Below, in pieces: positions 7,354 through 13,796 of a DNA stretch of 15,961 bases. The notes beneath the pieces were generated by a model. It was given only the letters and a program-made list of their open reading frames with translations, made no database searches and was not told where the DNA came from. The stretch is from Lachnospiraceae bacterium (GTDB lineage: Bacteria > Bacillota_A > Clostridia > Lachnospirales > Lachnospiraceae). The DNA lies in NCBI GenBank assembly GCA_017613595.1, contig JAGADM010000011.1, positions 1 to 15,961 on the forward strand, read 5' to 3'. Numbering within the stretch: the stretch's first letter is position 1; each line of letters begins with the position of its first letter. Made by a program: the position numbers and the translations under genes.

Positions 7354-8271
7354 ATGTATGATGTTGTGATTATCGGATCCGGTCCGGCCGGAATGGCCGC
7401 GGCAGTATATGCCGCGCGTGCCGAACTCACATTTGTCGTAGTGGAAAAGGATATGAGCGGCGGTCAGATTCTCGAAACATCTGAGATTGACAATTACCCG
7501 GGGTATCCTTCCATCAGCGGATTCGAGCTGGCGGACAGGTTTCGCGAGCATGCCGAGGCGTGCGGCACCGAGATTATCGAGAATATCACGATCGAAGATT
7601 TCCGAAAGATCGACGGCGGTTATGAACTCGTATTTGACGGCAATAAGACGATGGAGACGAAGACAATCCTGATCGCGACCGGTGCAAGGCCGAGAAGACT
7701 CGGCTGTCCGGGCGAAGAGGAACTGACCGGTGCGGGTGTGTCCTACTGCGCGACCTGCGACGGCGCGTTCTTCAAGGGACGTGATGTCATCGTTGTCGGC
7801 GGCGGAAATACGGCGGTTGAGGACGCGATATTCCTTGCGCGCGGCTGTAAGAGCGTAACGCTTATACACCGCAGGGATTCGCTTCGTGCTTCCCGCAATC
7901 TCGTGACCAAGCTGAAGAGTCTTCCGAATGTCGAAATCATATGGGACAGCACTGTAGAGCGCATCTACGGAAACGGCATGGTGGAGTCCGTGCTTCTTAA
8001 GAACGTGAAGACCGGCGAGCTGACCGATCGGAAAGCAAACGGCGTCTTCGTGGCAGTCGGAACGAAGCCGAGCAACCTCGGCTGGCAGGACAAGATTCCC
8101 TGTGATGAGGGTGGATATTTCATCGCCGGAGAGAACTGCGAGACGCAGGTTCCCGGAATCTTCGCGGCGGGCGATGTCCGTACGAAGAGCCTTCGTCAGG
8201 TAATCACGGCGGCGGCCGACGGCGCCAACGCAATCTACCGGATTGAGCAGTATCTGGCGGAACAGGAATAA
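7354..8271 (+). CDS. trxB: Thioredoxin-disulfide reductase
   Basis: This 305-residue low-molecular-weight thioredoxin reductase passes electrons from NADPH through FAD to the disulfide of thioredoxin. The FAD-binding glycine motif IIGSGPAGMAAAVYAARA starts at residue 6. The redox-active CATC (132-135) sits between the two nucleotide-binding lobes. The NADPH domain has VVGGGNTAVEDA (147-158) and the phosphate-binding HRRDSLRA (172-179), so the enzyme looks NADPH-dependent. It does not look like one of the ferredoxin- or flavin-linked variants found in some Clostridia that lack these motifs. The C-terminal FAD motif GIFAAGDVRTKSLRQVITA (268-286) is intact. AAAAGGAG precedes the ATG. No thioredoxin gene is adjacent. 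The gene ends just before two tandem terminators. Confidence 0.96.
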   Translation: MYDVVIIGSGPAGMAAAVYAARAELTFVVVEKDMSGGQILETSEIDNYPGYPSISGFELADRFREHAEACGTEIIENITIEDFRKIDGGYELVFDGNKTMETKTILIATGARPRRLGCPGEEELTGAGVSYCATCDGAFFKGRDVIVVGGGNTAVEDAIFLARGCKSVTLIHRRDSLRASRNLVTKLKSLPNVEIIWDSTVERIYGNGMVESVLLKNVKTGELTDRKANGVFVAVGTKPSNLGWQDKIPCDEGGYFIAGENCETQVPGIFAAGDVRTKSLRQVITAAADGANAIYRIEQYLAEQE

Positions 8272-8278
8272 GAATGCG

Positions 8279-8307
8279 GCCCCGGCCGGGAACGGTCCGG
8301 GGCTTTT
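8279..8307 (+). terminator. Intrinsic terminator 1 after trxB
   Basis: GCCCCGG (8279-8285) pairs with CCGGGGC (8297-8303). An inner CCG/CGG stem extends it, capped by a GGAA tetraloop with one bulged T, and TTTT follows. It is very GC-rich and sits eight bases after the trxB stop. Confidence 0.88.
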
Positions 8308-8314
8308 CAGAAAG

Positions 8315-8410
8315 ATTAAGGTCGGCCTTTTGCTGGCCTTTTTGTTATATGCGGGGCTTCTTGCCGGCTGCGGTGAAGAAAGACATGCAGATGGGACGGA
8401 CTCCGATTGA
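8315..8410 (+). pseudogene. Lipoprotein-signal-like reading frame without a usable start
   Basis: In the frame ending at TGA 8408-8410 the translation has a basic start (RKIK), a hydrophobic core (VGLLLAFLLYAG) and a perfect lipobox LLAGC with the cysteine codon at 8369-8371. A short polar tail, GEERHADGTDSD, follows. This is the profile of a lipoprotein signal peptide. There is no ATG, GTG or TTG at the right place; only ATT (8315) or a TTG inside the hydrophobic core is available. The segment also overlaps terminator 2. It is best read as a decayed 5' end of a lipoprotein gene, or as a coincidence. Confidence 0.25.
8318..8343 (+). terminator. Intrinsic terminator 2 after trxB
   Basis: AAGGTCGGC (8318-8326) pairs over all nine positions, two of them G-U, with GCTGGCCTT (8332-8340). 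The loop is CTTTT and more T's follow to 8343. It backs up the first terminator eleven bases upstream. Confidence 0.7.
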
Positions 8411-8434
8411 CTATGAAGAAAGCGAGGTACGGCT

Positions 8435-9859
8435 GTGACAACAAGAGAAGAAGCGCTTGCGTACGGATTGTCCTTTCCGGACACTTATCAGGACGCGCCG
8501 TTCCATGACGCGAACTGGCAGCTTGCGCGATACAAAGGCAATAAGAAGGCGTTCCTCTGGACATACGAGAAGGACGGCTTTGTGAACCTGAACCTGAAGA
8601 CGGCCCCGGACAGAGCGTATTTTCTTCGGGCACGCTACAGCGCGGTCCGTCCGGCGTATCATCAGAACAAGGATCACTGGATCACGGTCATTCTCGACGG
8701 AAGCATCCCGGACGAAGAGGTGCGGATGATGATCGCGGAAAGTTACGACCTGATCTCGGATAATCCGACGAAACGGATCTACGAAGCGGTGAAGAAGATC
8801 CCGTACGGCCGTGTAGCCACCTACGGACAGATCGCCGCGCTCGCGGGCAACCCGCGGATGTCGCGCGCGGTCGGAAACGCGCTTCACAAGAATCCGGACC
8901 CCGACGGCATTCCGTGCTACCGCGTCGTGAACGCGCAGGGAAGGCTCGCGGAGGCATTTGTCTTCGGCGGGGTAAATGTGCAGGAACGGCTTTTGAAAGA
9001 GGAGGGTGTCGAGGTGACGGACGGGATTGTGAACCTTTCGAAGTTTCAATGGAAGCAGCGCAAGCTGTTCTTTACGGACCTCGATGAGACGCTTCTTACT
9101 TCGGATAAGAAGGTGTCGCCTTTAACCTATGAAGAACTGAAGAAATACTCGGAGCGGGGCAACAGCCTGGTGATCGCGTCGGGGCGGAGCCTTCACAGCG
9201 CGATGAGTGTGCAGAAGGAACTGGGGCTTGATTTCCCCGATAGCTACATTGTCGCGTCAAACGGTTGTCTGATCTATGACTGTGCGAAGAAGGAGACGAT
9301 CTTCCGGGCGGGCGTACCGCTTCCGGTTGTCGCGGAGATATTCCGGATGGCGCGTGAGCAGGGCATGTATGTGCAGACATACACCGATGACCGGATCATC
9401 GCGCCGGGCGAGACGGAGGAGCTTGCGCGTTACAGTAAGTTCGTGCGCACGCCGATCCTTCTTGCGGCCGACCCGATTCCGCATCTTGATAAACCGCCGT
9501 GCAAGGTTCTTTCGATTGAACTGCATGACCATGAGAAACAGGAGCGTTTCCGCGCGTCCGTAACGGAGCGGTTCGGAGACGTGATCGATACGATGTATTC
9601 GTCGCCGTATTACCTTGAGATCATTCCGAAGGGCTGCGGCAAAGGACAAGCGGCCGTAAGACTTGCGGAGCATCTCGGAATCCCGGTCAGCGACACATTT
9701 GCTGCCGGTGATGAGGAAAATGATATCAGCATGATTGAAATGACCGGCCTCGGTATCGCCATGTGTAACGGCAAAGAGGAGGTCCGCCGCGCGGCTGACG
9801 CGGTAACCGGAGAGGACAACAACCATGACGGTCTTGTGCCGTTTATCAGAAACATGTAG
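8435..9859 (+). CDS. Three-domain fusion: YjbR/MmcQ + MGMT-like + Cof-type HAD phosphatase
   Basis: This is a 474-residue composite protein. Residues 1-109 are a MmcQ/YjbR (DUF419) domain, shown by VNLNLKTAPDRAYFLR and HQNKDHWITVILDG. Residues about 111-206 are an alkyltransferase-like domain: a DNA-binding helix with RVATYGQIAALAGNPR, the RAVGNALHKNP segment with the conserved arginine (R144), then PCYR (160-163). Standard MGMT has PCHR, so the acceptor cysteine (C161) is kept while the catalytic histidine is tyrosine. ATL proteins instead lose the cysteine. Residues about 208-474 form a Cof-type HAD hydrolase: DLDETL (215-220, catalytic D215/D217), IASGR (247-251), K403 and GDEEND (425-430). 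The join at 206-210 is abrupt, as if a stop between two genes was lost. The GTG start has GAGGT six bases upstream. YjbR-MGMT fusions are, as I recall, known in Firmicutes; adding HAD appears unusual. Confidence 0.88.
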   Translation: MTTREEALAYGLSFPDTYQDAPFHDANWQLARYKGNKKAFLWTYEKDGFVNLNLKTAPDRAYFLRARYSAVRPAYHQNKDHWITVILDGSIPDEEVRMMIAESYDLISDNPTKRIYEAVKKIPYGRVATYGQIAALAGNPRMSRAVGNALHKNPDPDGIPCYRVVNAQGRLAEAFVFGGVNVQERLLKEEGVEVTDGIVNLSKFQWKQRKLFFTDLDETLLTSDKKVSPLTYEELKKYSERGNSLVIASGRSLHSAMSVQKELGLDFPDSYIVASNGCLIYDCAKKETIFRAGVPLPVVAEIFRMAREQGMYVQTYTDDRIIAPGETEELARYSKFVRTPILLAADPIPHLDKPPCKVLSIELHDHEKQERFRASVTERFGDVIDTMYSSPYYLEIIPKGCGKGQAAVRLAEHLGIPVSDTFAAGDEENDISMIEMTGLGIAMCNGKEEVRRAADAVTGEDNNHDGLVPFIRNM

Positions 9860-9890
9860 CATAGCGGAGTGCCGCGGAAAGGAACAAACC

Positions 9891-10637
9891 ATGGCAGCAG
9901 ATATTTCGGTAGTCATTCCGGCCCATAACGAAGAGGCCTATATAGAGCGATGTATCCGCTCCGTGAAACGGTCGGACAGGGAGTTCGCGGGAACCACGGA
10001 AATCGTGGTTGTGTGCAACCGCTGTACGGACCGCACGGCGGAGATTGCGGAAGCGTGCGGCGCGAAGGTTGTGTATAACGAAGACCGGTGCATCGCAAAG
10101 GTACGTAACGCGGGAATCCTTGCGGCTTCCGGCCGGATCATCGTGACTATCGATGCCGACAACCGCATGACCAAAGGAACGCTTTCGGAAATCAGTGAAC
10201 TGCTTGCCTCCGGCAAAGTGATCGGCGGAGGAGCTCCGATCCGGTTTGAACGGTATTCTTTCCCGCTGTGGCTCAATGACCTGATGGTCCGCGCGGCAGG
10301 AGCACTGACCGGTTTATACAGCGGCATCTTCTACGCGGAGCGGGATACGTTCATTCTGATCGGGGGTTTTGTCGATCAGAAGGCCATGGAGGACGTCGCC
10401 ACCGCGAAGAAGCTTCGGAAGCTCGGGCAGGAGAGAGGACTTTCCTATACAACGCTTAAGAAGAATTATCTGCTGAATTCCACCCGCAAATACGACGACC
10501 TGGGAGACTGGCTCTACTTTAAGCTTTTGATCAAAAACGCCGGCACATTTGTCCGTGCCGCCTTCGGTGACCGGAGCGGAGTAGACCGTCTTTTGGATGA
10601 ATTGTTCTACGATTACAACGATAATCACGTGAAGTAG
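9891..10637 (+). CDS. Family 2 glycosyltransferase
   Basis: This 248-residue GT-A fold enzyme transfers a sugar from a nucleotide donor. The N-terminal VVIPAHNEEAYIERCI (7-22) is the classic GT2 opening. IVTIDADNRM (about 85-94) holds the metal-binding DxD. MEDVATAKKLRKLG (about 167-180) lies where the acceptor-side ED motif is expected. No transmembrane helices are obvious, so it is a soluble or peripheral enzyme. AAAGGAA upstream of 9891 fixes the start; the reading frame is open further upstream but that part overlaps the fusion gene. It follows the fusion gene by 31 bp and is likely co-transcribed. The acceptor is unknown and no surface-polysaccharide cluster surrounds it. Confidence 0.88.
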   Translation: MAADISVVIPAHNEEAYIERCIRSVKRSDREFAGTTEIVVVCNRCTDRTAEIAEACGAKVVYNEDRCIAKVRNAGILAASGRIIVTIDADNRMTKGTLSEISELLASGKVIGGGAPIRFERYSFPLWLNDLMVRAAGALTGLYSGIFYAERDTFILIGGFVDQKAMEDVATAKKLRKLGQERGLSYTTLKKNYLLNSTRKYDDLGDWLYFKLLIKNAGTFVRAAFGDRSGVDRLLDELFYDYNDNHVK

Positions 10638-10704
10638 TCTGACAATTTCGATTTTAACAAAAACCGAAAAATATATTGACAAACATCGATTTCGCCATCT
10701 TGCA

Positions 10705-10730
10705 CAAATTTGCCGAAATTGCAAATTTGC
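10705..10730. repeat. Direct repeat CAAATTTGC, two copies 17 bp apart
   Basis: CAAATTTGC occurs at 10705-10713 and 10722-10730. The second copy lies in the perfect 10-bp palindrome GCAAATTTGC (10721-10730). It flanks the DnaA-box cluster on its left and could be a protein-binding or easily melted element. Confidence 0.35.
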
Positions 10731-10745
10731 TCTTGACAGCGGAAT

Positions 10746-10846
10746 TGTGGATAATTTTCCTGAAAAGGGGAGTTATCGACAGTGGATAAATGCAAAAATG
10801 GCGGTATTTTCCTATGTTTTCCACAAAATTATCCACTTTATCCACA
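10746..10846. promoter_or_regulatory. Cluster of six DnaA-box-like sites
   Basis: Compared with the DnaA box TTATCCACA, this stretch has: 10746-10754 on the - strand (perfect); 10773-10781 + (TTATCGACA, one mismatch); 10781-10789 - (TTATCCACT, one mismatch); 10817-10825 + (TTTTCCACA, fits the relaxed consensus); 10829-10837 + (TTATCCACT, one mismatch); and 10838-10846 + (perfect). The second and third form a near-palindrome sharing one base. The last two abut head to tail. Six such 9-mers in 101 bp is far above chance. The strand layout (+ genes on both sides) and the lack of dnaA/dnaN argue for a DnaA-titration or regulatory cluster rather than the chromosomal origin. Confidence 0.75.
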
Positions 10847-10941
10847 ATATCGTTCCATTTTTGTAGTATGTTGAGACCCCTGAACTGTCGAAAGTTTGTT
10901 TTGTGAAAAAGGTAAAAAATGAGGTTTTTGCACGAATTTCG

Positions 10942-10959
10942 AGTGAAAAATATTTCACT
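10942..10959. repeat. Inverted repeat AGTGAAA-N4-TTTCACT
   Basis: A perfect 7-bp inverted repeat (10942-10948 and 10953-10959) with an AATA centre sits between the DnaA boxes and the next promoter. There is no T-run on either side that would suggest termination. It is a possible operator. Confidence 0.35.
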
Positions 10960-11071
10960 TAATTGTCAGATAATTGCAGAAAATTAACCGTATTTTGCTT
11001 TTTTCATTTCCTGCCTTTGGGTTTTACCGGAAAATGACACATATTCCGTAATATGAGCGGATTCCTGACAG

Positions 11072-11109
11072 ACCGCTGCGAAATGCCTTTGCATTGTCGG
11101 AGCGGTTTT
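11072..11109 (+). terminator. Long hairpin with T-run upstream of the four-gene operon
   Basis: ACCGCT-G-CGA-AATGC (11072-11086) pairs with GCATT-G-TCG-G-AGCGGT (11091-11106) around a CTTT loop. That gives 14 base pairs, one mismatch and one bulged G, with TTTT at 11106-11109. It probably stops transcripts from the left, including the glycosyltransferase mRNA, which has no closer terminator. Confidence 0.55.
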
Positions 11110-11117
11110 GCTATATT
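11088..11117 (+). promoter_or_regulatory. Extended -10 promoter of the four-gene operon
   Basis: TGCTATATT (11109-11117) combines a TGn extension with -10 TATATT (5 of 6). TTTGCA (11088-11093, 4 of 6) lies 18 bp upstream. The -35 is inside the preceding terminator hairpin. Transcription would begin near 11124, so the gene's ATG at 11191 rather than an upstream TTG (11122) is the likely start. The leader contains a CCGCGCG/CGCGCGG hairpin (11142-11161). Confidence 0.55.
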
Positions 11118-11190
11118 GTAATTGGGAGAATTTAAGTTGTTCCGCGCGGGTGTGCGCGCGGAGGTTCGGCAGATTGCGAAAGGACAGCGT

Positions 11191-11460
11191 ATGGATAAGA
11201 GTCAGCTGATGGCATATATCGGGCAGATTGTCCGCGTCGCGAAGGATGAGACGCAGGCAGGGCTGTTACTCAGCCAGCTCGAAGAGATGCTTAAAAAAGA
11301 CACAAGCGATGAAGAGCAGCTCGCACTTGTGCGCGGGCTTCAGAACTGTGTCACCGACCTGCTGGCGCTTCCGAAGGACAAGCCGGTCAACGAGGAGGTA
11401 CTGCTTTTAGCATACCGCCGTTCGATGGAGCGCAAGGTCCGCACGCAGTTATTCGGTTAA
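11191..11460 (+). CDS. Small helical protein of unknown function
   Basis: I do not recognise this 89-residue protein. It is rich in charged and leucine residues, lacks a signal peptide or membrane segment and reads as mostly alpha-helical, for example AGLLLSQLEEMLKK (23-36) and EVLLLAYRRSMERKVRTQL (69-87). The start at 11191 is supported by AAAGGA six bases upstream. The frame is open back to a TTG at 11122 but that would coincide with the predicted transcription start. It is first in the operon and lies four bases before the leucine-rich repeat gene, so it may be an accessory or assembly subunit of the ATPase/metallopeptidase module downstream. That role is inferred from position only. Confidence 0.72.
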   Translation: MDKSQLMAYIGQIVRVAKDETQAGLLLSQLEEMLKKDTSDEEQLALVRGLQNCVTDLLALPKDKPVNEEVLLLAYRRSMERKVRTQLFG

Positions 11461-11464
11461 CACT

Positions 11465-12448
11465 ATGTATGCGTATGTAGATGAACAATACACCATCGCG
11501 GATGAGTGCATCTTCGCTTATTCCGGAAATGAGGAAGCCGTTCGCGTCCCGACGAGTACGGGCGACGGACATCCCCTTTCGGCAATCGGCAAAGGTGCCT
11601 ATTACGGTGCGGAACAGATGAAGAAACTGACGATCACCAACGGCATCGAATCCGTTGGTGATTATGCGTTCAAAATGTGTTCCTCTCTGGAGGAGGTTAT
11701 TGTTGCGCCGACGGTTGTCGAGTGCGGCGAGCGGCCGTTCCAGTCGTGCCGGAAACTCCGTTCGGTAAGGTTCTTCCTCGATCTGATGGAAGACGAGATG
11801 AAGGAACTCACGGCGCACAGCTTCGCGCTTTCGGACGGGCGCTTTCTGATCGCAGACCGCGAGGAGAAGCTGTCCTATATGCACGCAGCCTATGAGATGA
11901 CGAGAGACATGGGCATCCGTCCGGTCGGCATCCGTCCCGAGATGGAGACGCTGTTTCTGGTGCGGAACGTCAATGTGAGCACGGGACAGGAGGCGCTCGG
12001 CGTCTCGAAACAGACTATGACATTTGCCGGCTGCTATGTCGGCAACAATGAGAAGGATATATTCCTGCACGCGGCCGACCCGAAGAAGAGCAAGTGTGTC
12101 GATTCCATCACGGAGGGGCTGTGCGACATGATGTCGAAACTCGGCGAGCAGAGGCTTAACATGCTCGAGGAGTCGGTGTTCCTGACCTTCGGAAAGCCCG
12201 AGCAGCAGAACGGGATCTACCGGCTTATGATTGACGCGAGGAAGAGTTTCTGTTTCTTCCAGTCCGCGCAGCCGGTGACGTACGGCGGCGAGAAATATTA
12301 CATTTACTGCCGGAATTTTCCGACCAATGATGAGACGTGCCGATACTACCGCCAGGAGGCGGAGGTGCTCCGCGCGGACGGCGGTTACGTTCCGGAAGAT
12401 ATCCGGAAGTCGGTTTACGCCAAATACAAGCTGATCACGGGGTTCTGA
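11465..12448 (+). CDS. Cytoplasmic BspA-type leucine-rich repeat protein
   Basis: This 327-residue protein has about three 23-residue repeats of the BspA/LRR_5 type at roughly 40-104. The units carry patterns such as IGKGAYYGAEQMKKLTI and VGDYAFKMCSSLEEVIV. The remaining two-thirds (105-327) is a globular region I cannot assign; it contains several cysteines and aromatic segments (SFCFFQ, KYYIYCRNF). There is no signal peptide or anchor, unlike most BspA-type proteins, so it should act inside the cell. It has no clear Shine-Dalgarno and follows the previous stop by four bases, suggesting coupled translation. Its place before a VWA-metallopeptidase and a MoxR ATPase suggests a recognition or adaptor subunit, which is inference. 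Confidence 0.78.
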   Translation: MYAYVDEQYTIADECIFAYSGNEEAVRVPTSTGDGHPLSAIGKGAYYGAEQMKKLTITNGIESVGDYAFKMCSSLEEVIVAPTVVECGERPFQSCRKLRSVRFFLDLMEDEMKELTAHSFALSDGRFLIADREEKLSYMHAAYEMTRDMGIRPVGIRPEMETLFLVRNVNVSTGQEALGVSKQTMTFAGCYVGNNEKDIFLHAADPKKSKCVDSITEGLCDMMSKLGEQRLNMLEESVFLTFGKPEQQNGIYRLMIDARKSFCFFQSAQPVTYGGEKYYIYCRNFPTNDETCRYYRQEAEVLRADGGYVPEDIRKSVYAKYKLITGF

Positions 12449-12542
12449 CGAAGCCCGGTTTACGGCAGATGATACAGAAAAACGGGACCGGTGACGGGCA
12501 GCGTCATCGGGATAAGAAAACGCAGCACGGGAGATATAACAG

Positions 12543-13775
12543 ATGTCGGAAGTGGCGGATGAAATTCGAAAACTCTGCATGACGACGGTAAGACGCGCGC
12601 CGTTTTACGGGGATATCCTTGTGTCCGTTTCGTTTGAGGAAGACCGCTCCGTACAGACGGCGGTGACCGACGGATTGAAGATCCGCTATAACCCGGATTA
12701 TCTCGGCGCGCTGTCCGCGGGCGAGCGGAATTATATCATTATGCATGAAGTCATGCATGTCCTTCTCCGGCACCCGATGCGAGGAAAGAACCGCCGGCCC
12801 GATATCTGGAACGCGGCGGCGGATTACATCGTCAATTCGATACTCGACTGGGATGTGCGTCCGGTCATGATGAAGATCGGTATTCCGTTCGACCGGCCGA
12901 AGGACGGCCTGTTCGCGGAAGTGGACCGCATGCAGTCCGTGGAAACGTTATATGACTGTGTCCTTCGGGATAATCCCGAGCCGAGCGAGGACGGCACCCT
13001 TGTGGGGCGCACGACCTACCGCGAGGGACTGACCGGCGAAGGCCGCATCGTTCACGCGCCGGAGCGCGATGTGGACGAACCGGCCGAAATGTCGAAGCAG
13101 CAGGAAGCACTTCTTGAGGAGAAGACAAAGGCGCTTTTACGGCGGGCGGCCAAGCAGGGCAACGGCAGTTATGCTATCCCGCCGCAGCTTGCGCAGATAC
13201 TGGATACGAAGAAGCCGGACTGGCGCGTTTTGATGAGGGATTTCCTCGATGCCGAGATCAAAGAGGAAGTGTCCTACGCGACGCCGGAACGCAAGTATTT
13301 TCATATGGATCTGATCCTGCCGGGACATCCGACCGAGGAAGAGGACCTCGAAGAACTGTGGGCATTTGTCGACTCCTCGGGTTCGATCGGCAAGGAAAGA
13401 ATGGATGTGTTCCTGACACAGCTGTACCGGATTTCGAAGGAGTTCCAGTGCATCATCAACCTGTGTTTCTGGGACACGCAGGTAACGGATGTGTACCGCA
13501 AGGTGCGCGGCGAGAAGAACCTCTTAAAATGCACGCCGTCGCATTCGGGCGGAACCGACGTGAACTGCATCTATGACTGGATCGCGGCCAACAAGGTCCG
13601 CCCCGAGGTAATGCTGATTTTAACGGACGGCGAGTTCGGTCCGCTCGATCCGAAACGGTTCCTGCCGTATCTTCGGCGGAACACGCTTCTGGTTCTCTCG
13701 GAAGAGACCGAACCGACCGAAGATATGAAACGCATGGGCAAGGTTGCATGGTTAAAGGAAAGCAGAGTACGGTAA
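12543..13775 (+). CDS. VWA-like domain metallopeptidase (DUF2201 family)
   Basis: This 410-residue protein combines an N-terminal putative zinc metallopeptidase with a C-terminal von Willebrand A-like domain. HEVMH (68-72) is an HExxH zinc/catalytic motif, and the following segment with NAAADYIVNS (90-99) may supply a further ligand (D94). The VWA part begins near 273. It has DSSGS (277-281), T338 in GGTD, and D362 in LTDGEF, the three pieces of a metal-ion-dependent adhesion site. The central 140-220 region is charged and probably flexible. There is no signal peptide. GGGAGA precedes the ATG. The MoxR-type ATPase starts 21 bp after its stop. Such ATPase/VWA pairs are known as remodelling or metal-insertion chaperones; the substrate here is unknown. 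Confidence 0.88.
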   Translation: MSEVADEIRKLCMTTVRRAPFYGDILVSVSFEEDRSVQTAVTDGLKIRYNPDYLGALSAGERNYIIMHEVMHVLLRHPMRGKNRRPDIWNAAADYIVNSILDWDVRPVMMKIGIPFDRPKDGLFAEVDRMQSVETLYDCVLRDNPEPSEDGTLVGRTTYREGLTGEGRIVHAPERDVDEPAEMSKQQEALLEEKTKALLRRAAKQGNGSYAIPPQLAQILDTKKPDWRVLMRDFLDAEIKEEVSYATPERKYFHMDLILPGHPTEEEDLEELWAFVDSSGSIGKERMDVFLTQLYRISKEFQCIINLCFWDTQVTDVYRKVRGEKNLLKCTPSHSGGTDVNCIYDWIAANKVRPEVMLILTDGEFGPLDPKRFLPYLRRNTLLVLSEETEPTEDMKRMGKVAWLKESRVR

Positions 13776-13796
13776 CTTCTGCGGAAAGGGAATTTT

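Larger units (their letters stand above)
10638..11071. other. AT-rich non-coding region with DnaA boxes
   Basis: This gap is about one-third G+C by hand count (34 of 100 at 10641-10740; 36 of 100 at 10801-10900), well below the flanking genes. It holds the DnaA-box cluster (10746-10846), two copies of CAAATTTGC (10705-10730), two unpaired TTGACA hexamers (10676-10681, 10733-10738) without a matching -10, and an inverted repeat at 10942-10959. A 22-codon frame at 10919-10987 is too weak to call. No convincing longer gene is present on either strand. Confidence 0.7.

Noticed and set aside
8274..8438. A 54-codon frame from an ATG just after trxB, ending in an overlap with the fusion gene's GTG
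   Set aside because: It runs through both trxB terminators, has an Arg/Pro-rich sequence without motif and lacks a Shine-Dalgarno.
10746..10846. Calling the DnaA-box cluster the chromosomal origin oriC
   Set aside because: No dnaA or dnaN is nearby and genes on both sides run in the same direction. That does not fit the usual divergent leading-strand bias at an origin. It is reported only as a DnaA-box cluster.
10919..10987. A 22-codon frame (MRFLHEFRVKN...) with AAGG six bases upstream
   Set aside because: It is too short and AT-driven, has no family resemblance, and crosses the inverted repeat at 10942-10959.
11122..11190. N-terminal extension of the 89-residue protein from TTG at 11122
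   Set aside because: It has no Shine-Dalgarno and coincides with the predicted transcription start, while ATG 11191 has AAAGGA at ideal spacing.
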